Shown here one piece after another: positions 59,775 through 64,000 of a stretch of 64,000 nt of DNA. The notes under the pieces are model-generated. The model was not told the origin of the DNA. It did no database searches and saw only the letters and a list, made by a program, of their open reading frames with translations. The DNA comes from Citrus sinensis (Eukaryota > Streptophyta > Magnoliopsida > Sapindales > Rutaceae), in NCBI RefSeq assembly GCF_022201045.2, contig NC_068562.1, forward strand, positions 6,864,001 through 6,928,000. The letters are read 5' to 3'. Both the position numbers and the translations under genes were made by a program. The number at the start of each line of letters is the position of its first letter. Positions within the stretch are counted from its first letter, which is position 1.

Positions 59775-59995
59775 GCGGTTTGATAGGACCGACGTGGCGT
59801 CGGACCAGGTAGGTCCCAGTTTGCTATTACGGACACCGACTCTTTTTGGACCCACTGGCCGCCCATCTACCTTTTGGGAAAAGGGAACGGCCTGATGAAT
59901 CCTGCTTTATAGCACGTGGGAGTACGCGCCGCTCATAGACGTTCAAAGTGGCTGGTGTTTTTGATTCGGTGCGGAGCCATGTGCAAGCCCAAGGT
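59775..59995. other. GC-richer island in AT-rich DNA
   Basis: Stands out in composition from both flanks. Contains the near-palindrome CCGACGTGGCGTCGG, a GCACGTGG G-box near 59914, and no ORF of note. May be a relic promoter or transposon end. Confidence 0.4.
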
Positions 59996-61228
59996 AGGCT
60001 AGCAATAACACGAGACCATTACAAAATAAATAAACAATTAAATAAGAAAAATATTATTTTTTTCAAATAGAATATTTAGAATGATAGAATATAAAAAAAA
60101 AATTGAGATAATGAATTGATGATTAGATAATAAATATGAACTATTTTTTTTTTAAATGAATCAATGAATATAATAACTTTCTTTATAAAGAAGTGACAAG
60201 AAATTTTTTCATCTACTGATTTTTTAGATTATAAGGTTTTTAATAGAAATTAAAAACTAAAAGTCAAGGATTACAAAGTTGAATAATTAAAGTTTTTTAG
60301 GAAATTGAAAGGGTAAATAATTTATTTATTTTTTATTAGAAAGAATAATAATAAATGAATTAATTGTTAAAAAATATTATAAATTATATCTCTTTAACAT
60401 TAAGGTTAATAAATATAGATTTTCTATAAAAAAAATCTTAATTATAGGATGATTATTAATTAGAAAGATGTCTAGTAGGCTTTCTTATTTCATATAATAT
60501 GTAAAATAATCTTTATTAATTAGAGAATCAACAGTCAAAATAAAAAAAAATTCAAAATAAGGAAATACTATAAAAAGAAGTCTTTTCAAATTATAGGGTT
60601 TTAGACAATTGTATTGTTCGTCTACACCTAAACCTCTGCTAATGTACACATGCAAATCTCAAAATAGAATTGATAAACTAAAGCAAGCTTCCACTTGAAT
60701 TTGTAAATTTTTGTGATTGTGATTGTGAAAATACAATTAAAAAAAATGTGAACCCATGATTGATGGTAAATTGGTAAAAAAAATCACTTGAACTACGTTA
60801 TTTGATCACAAATTAATTGAATTTTCCCAATTATCTATATGAATATATATTTGATATAGTTCAAATTTGTTGTTTAGTTATTTATTTATTTATGTTGTTT
60901 ACTTGGTTGATTAAATAAATAAATAAAACAATTTAAAAGCCATTTGGCCGGGCAAAGCTCTATTTGTTAAGTAATGAAATTGCTTATTGAAAAAATAGAT
61001 TCAAATAATTTGAGAAAAATTATTATTTGGGAAAAAAAAGAGAATAGGTAAAATAATGAAATGGGATTAGAAGAAGGGCCTGCTCGGTACCATATTGTCC
61101 CACGGCGATGTTGTGTGGGTTGTATTTGAAGGTTTCAACGTTTAATTAATATTGTGTTTGCACACTTTAAACATTTGTTAAAAGTACTTTGTCTATTGAC
61201 AAATTATATTATTAAAGCAAAACCTTAA

Positions 61229-62405
61229 TGGTGCGTTTACTTCCCGGATTGGGAATGAGTTGAAATTGAAATGGCAAACAAAAATCAAAATAAATTGTTT
61301 ACTTAAGTTGTTAGAATTATAATTAAAATGAATTTCACTTTCATTGATGTGTTTACTTTATACTGGAATTGGAGTGGACTGTTTCAAATTACTAAAATAC
61401 CCCATGTTGCTTATAATGATAAAATAGATTAATAAAATTAATAAATTAAAAAAATATTATTATAAGGATAATAATAATAATAATAATAAATTAATAAAAT
61501 ATTATTATTATTTATAATAAAATAATTAATTATAAAAAATAATAATTTATAGTGATATATTATTGTTCTTTGTTAAAAATAATAATAATAATTATTATTA
61601 ATTGTTGATTGTTAATAAAAATAATATTAAACTTATAATAATAATAACAAAAATTATAATATTTTTTATTTATATATATTACTATTATTAATTATATATT
61701 TTTATTATTGAATTTTTTATTATTAATAATAAATCATAATAACAATATTATTGTTGTTATTATTATTAATTAATTTTATTATTATTATTACAAAATTTGT
61801 GTGATCCAAAATCATCAAATGGCAACGAACAGAATCAAAACCAATGAACAGGCAATAATGGTGACTAGAAGCTTTCGGTCGATGGTGAACGGGCGGGAAA
61901 GTTGAGACCAACGAACGGAATCAAAACCGACAACGACAGAGCCCACACCCATGACGAGACCAACAACATGAGCCAGCGATTTAAGATCCAACGACAGACC
62001 AGCTGCGACAACGATCTCGGAACCGACGGCAACGGCGTGTGATAGCGGAACCGACAGCAACGACGTATGATCTCGGAATCGATGGCTAGCGATTAAGCTT
62101 CGAAGAGGAGAACACGGGTCACGGCTCACGAGTTCTAGGGATTTTGCTTTTTTTTTTAATCTTAGGTATTTGTATTTTTTATTTAAATGAGGGTAGTTTA
62201 GAAATATTTGAATCTGAGTGGGGGTAAAATGGGAAGTCCCGGGAATGAGAGACTGATTCACACCTCCTCCCATGGGAATCAATCTCCCATTCCCCATTCC
62301 CAAATAGTTGTGGGCCCCACTAATTTGATTCTGATTCCTGCTTCATTTTTGCGAAGTAAACGCGTTAATCATTCCGATTCCTCAATCTGGGAAGTAAACA
62401 CACCA
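61229..62405. mobile_element. Harbinger/Tourist-like non-autonomous element
   Basis: 1177 bp with inverted ends: left TGGTGCGTTTACTTCCCGGA, right (reverse complement) TGGTGTGTTTACTTCCCAGA, extending to GATTGRGAAT. Flanks TAA (left) and CAA (right) would be a decayed 3-bp target duplication. The left interior has dense AAT/ATT repeats (61440-61790); the right interior (61800-62150) is less AT-rich. The 162-codon minus ORF at 61815-62303 lies wholly inside and has no known domain. Confidence 0.7.
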
Positions 62406-62550
62406 CAAGGGGAGACGCCACTAAAGATTATATATAATCCAATTTTTTTCTTTATTTGGAGGTAAGAAATGTAATACATGTTACTTTAATGTTTATGTCA
62501 TATTAACATTTGATTAATAAATTAATAATTGTTACATATCTTTACAAAAG

Positions 62551-63116
62551 TGTATTGATGCAATTGATGGAACCCACATTACTGCGTGGTCACGATCACA
62601 TAAACAAATATCATATTGAGATAGAAATGCTTAAGTGACTCAAAATATTATATGTGCATGTTCTTTTGACATGTTGTTCACATTTGTATATACGGGTTGG
62701 GAAGGTGGTGCCAATGACTCAAGGATATTTTTGGATGCTTTAAGTATAGCAGAATCCGAGTTTCCACATCTAAAAGAAGGTAAGAATATTGCGATATATA
62801 TATAAGTTAGTATTTTTAGCTTTTTTAAATAAGTTTTATTTATTGTTTTCATATTTTATGATATTACTATGTTGTGGACTCTGGCCATAAATATGAAAAT
62901 GATTTTTGACACCGTATAAAGGTAAGAGGTATCATTTATGTGATTATAAATGATCAAGTCGAGTACATTGTTTAATTATAGACATTCATTATGCGTAATG
63001 TAATGGAGCAACGCTTTAGTGTTTTAAAAGCACGATTTTCAATTTTAAAGGATATGCATAATTATAGTTTACGTAAGAAACATGTAATTCCAATTGTATG
63101 TTGCATTTTATATTAG
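62551..63116 (+). pseudogene. Dead PIF/Harbinger transposase (DDE_Tnp_4) fragment
   Basis: From 62551 the translation reads CIDAIDGTHITAW, the first catalytic-Asp block of Harbinger transposases. In the same frame, past a TGA and a TAA, come SFDMLFTFVYTGWEGGAND and DALSIAESEFPHLKEG (second Asp region), ending near 62778. After a gap, 62927-62940 resembles RYHLCDY, and 63003-63116 reads EQRFSVLKARFSILKDM then HVIPIVCCIL, the C-terminal conserved block. Multiple stops and frameshifts; inactive. It sits just outside the preceding TIR element. Confidence 0.75.
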
Positions 63117-63840
63117 TAGACCACTTACTAATATTGATTTATCTCCAGCAAATGTTGCAGAGATGAATGCTACAGGAGATATAATTGCAACTTCCATGTG
63201 TCATGATACGTACGTAATGCATTATTTCTATCATGTAATTTTTTATAATTAGTTTGTTTAAATCATATGTGTTGTAATTTATATCTTAATTGTAATGTAA
63301 AAACAATGACAATGTAAAACTTTTTTGATTAATGCTAATACTAAAACTTTATGCTCATATAATTTTTTATAATTATTTTGTTTAAATTATTTATGGTATG
63401 TTTGTATATGTATTAGTTAAATAATTATTTTTTTAACAATAAATATGAATTAAATGTTTAATAAAAAATATTTTTGAAAATAATACTACAAAATATATAT
63501 TATATATTTTTAGCATTTTCAAATATCTACTGAATGCATATTATTATTAGTTATAAAATATAGGATATAAAAAATGATATCAGACGTATAATTAAATTTA
63601 AAATACAACAACTACAAAATACTATTTTAATTCTTTTTTTTTTCAAAAAATATAAATTCAAAAACAATACAGAACAACCTAAAATTCTCGTCGCTTCTTA
63701 TACTTTATTTAACAAATTTTCACTAGTATTACCATATGATTTTCTAAATTTCTTTTATGCTGTCAAAATCGAATACGCGAAAAAAAAATTGCTCTCCTTA
63801 AACTAATTTCGTTTTTTGTCCTTTCAACACAAATTTCTAA
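63117..63840. other. AT-rich intergenic DNA
   Basis: No coding signal; very AT-rich. From about 63640 composition shifts toward a promoter-like region for the gene inferred at the right edge. Confidence 0.4.
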
Positions 63841-64000
63841 AATCCCCAAAATACAAAAACCCTAGCCCTAGAGCGGTCATCATTCTTTCGATTCCTGTTA
63901 AGAATCAGCGTTTTACAGCAGTTGGCATGTGAAAGGTACTGTCTAGCGCTCTTATTCCACTCTCTCTTTCCTTTTTTTACCCCGCAATTTCTAATTAGTT
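63841..64000 (+). promoter_or_regulatory. Probable 5'UTR/promoter of a gene entering the right edge
   Basis: A telo-box AAACCCTA at 63857-63864 precedes a balanced-composition stretch ending GAAAG|GTACTGTC near 63936, which looks like a non-coding first exon and donor, followed by a CT-rich intron start. Telo-boxes mark many plant ribosomal-protein and translation genes. No start codon with an open frame is visible before base 64000. Confidence 0.4.

Larger units (their letters stand above)
58713..61228. other. RL2 promoter and AT-rich intergenic DNA
   Basis: RL2 5'UTR and promoter occupy about 58713-59000. Beyond are a (TG)n/poly(T) run (59059-59090), (TA)n (59647-59671), a GC-richer island (59775-59995) and a TTTA/TAAA inverted repeat (60878-60930). 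No gene supported. Confidence 0.45.

Noticed and set aside
61815-62303. 162-codon minus ORF inside the Harbinger-like element
   Set aside because: Contained wholly within a TIR element and lacks transposase motifs; probably fortuitous.
1-64000. CRISPR arrays, rRNA or intact tRNA genes
   Set aside because: None seen; direct repeats found are transposon ends, microsatellites or tandem duplications.

Overview
This is a plant nuclear window, almost certainly from a eudicot. It has GT-AG split genes, AT-rich intergenic DNA, and plant-only families (LOB-domain, PPR, NHL, NAC, ALE2, HOTHEAD, RHD3). Gene content and intron style are compatible with a woody rosid such as Citrus, but the species is a low-confidence guess. 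Exon boundaries below were worked out by hand from reading-frame continuity and splice motifs; every complete spliced model closes in frame.

Layout. 1-4718 (+): 3' part of a GH35 beta-galactosidase (BGAL17-like). 5461-6817 (-): a tiny alanine-rich protein with a 5'UTR intron. About 7227-10163: a decayed LTR retrotransposon with two LTR remnants, a tRNA-iMet primer-binding site and gag debris. 10454-11746 (+): Mediator subunit 9. 12850-13079: a MULE-type MITE with a perfect 9-bp target duplication. 13707-14531 (+): LOB-domain factor. 14743-16884 (-): intronless PPR protein. 16.9-20.9 kb: repeat-rich AT DNA with several non-autonomous elements. 21110-26718 (-): 18-exon mitochondrial chaperonin (CPN60-like 2). 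26638-28780: a 1.1-kb tandem duplication holding the chaperonin promoter and first exon plus a truncated NAC domain, present twice. 32162-32974 (-): NHL13-like protein. 33309-34282: non-autonomous hAT element with an exact 8-bp target duplication, inserted upstream of the NHL gene. 37044-42030 (+): ALE2-like receptor kinase. 43038-46864 (-): HOTHEAD-like GMC oxidoreductase. 50783-58712 (-): RHD3/SEY1-type ER dynamin-like GTPase, 23 exons, two with GC donors. 61229-62405: a Harbinger-like element, followed by a dead PIF/Harbinger transposase. 63841-64000: probable 5'UTR of a further gene.

The genes are unrelated single-copy housekeeping and developmental loci; there is no operon-like logic. 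ALE2 and HOTHEAD families both act in epidermis and cuticle formation and organ separation in Arabidopsis. Here the two sit tail to tail about 1 kb apart, which may be coincidence. No convincing new biological system was found. The most unusual structure is the duplicated promoter plus first exon of the chaperonin, interleaved with NAC fragments: the distal copy keeps its ATG and splice donor and could work as an alternative first exon.
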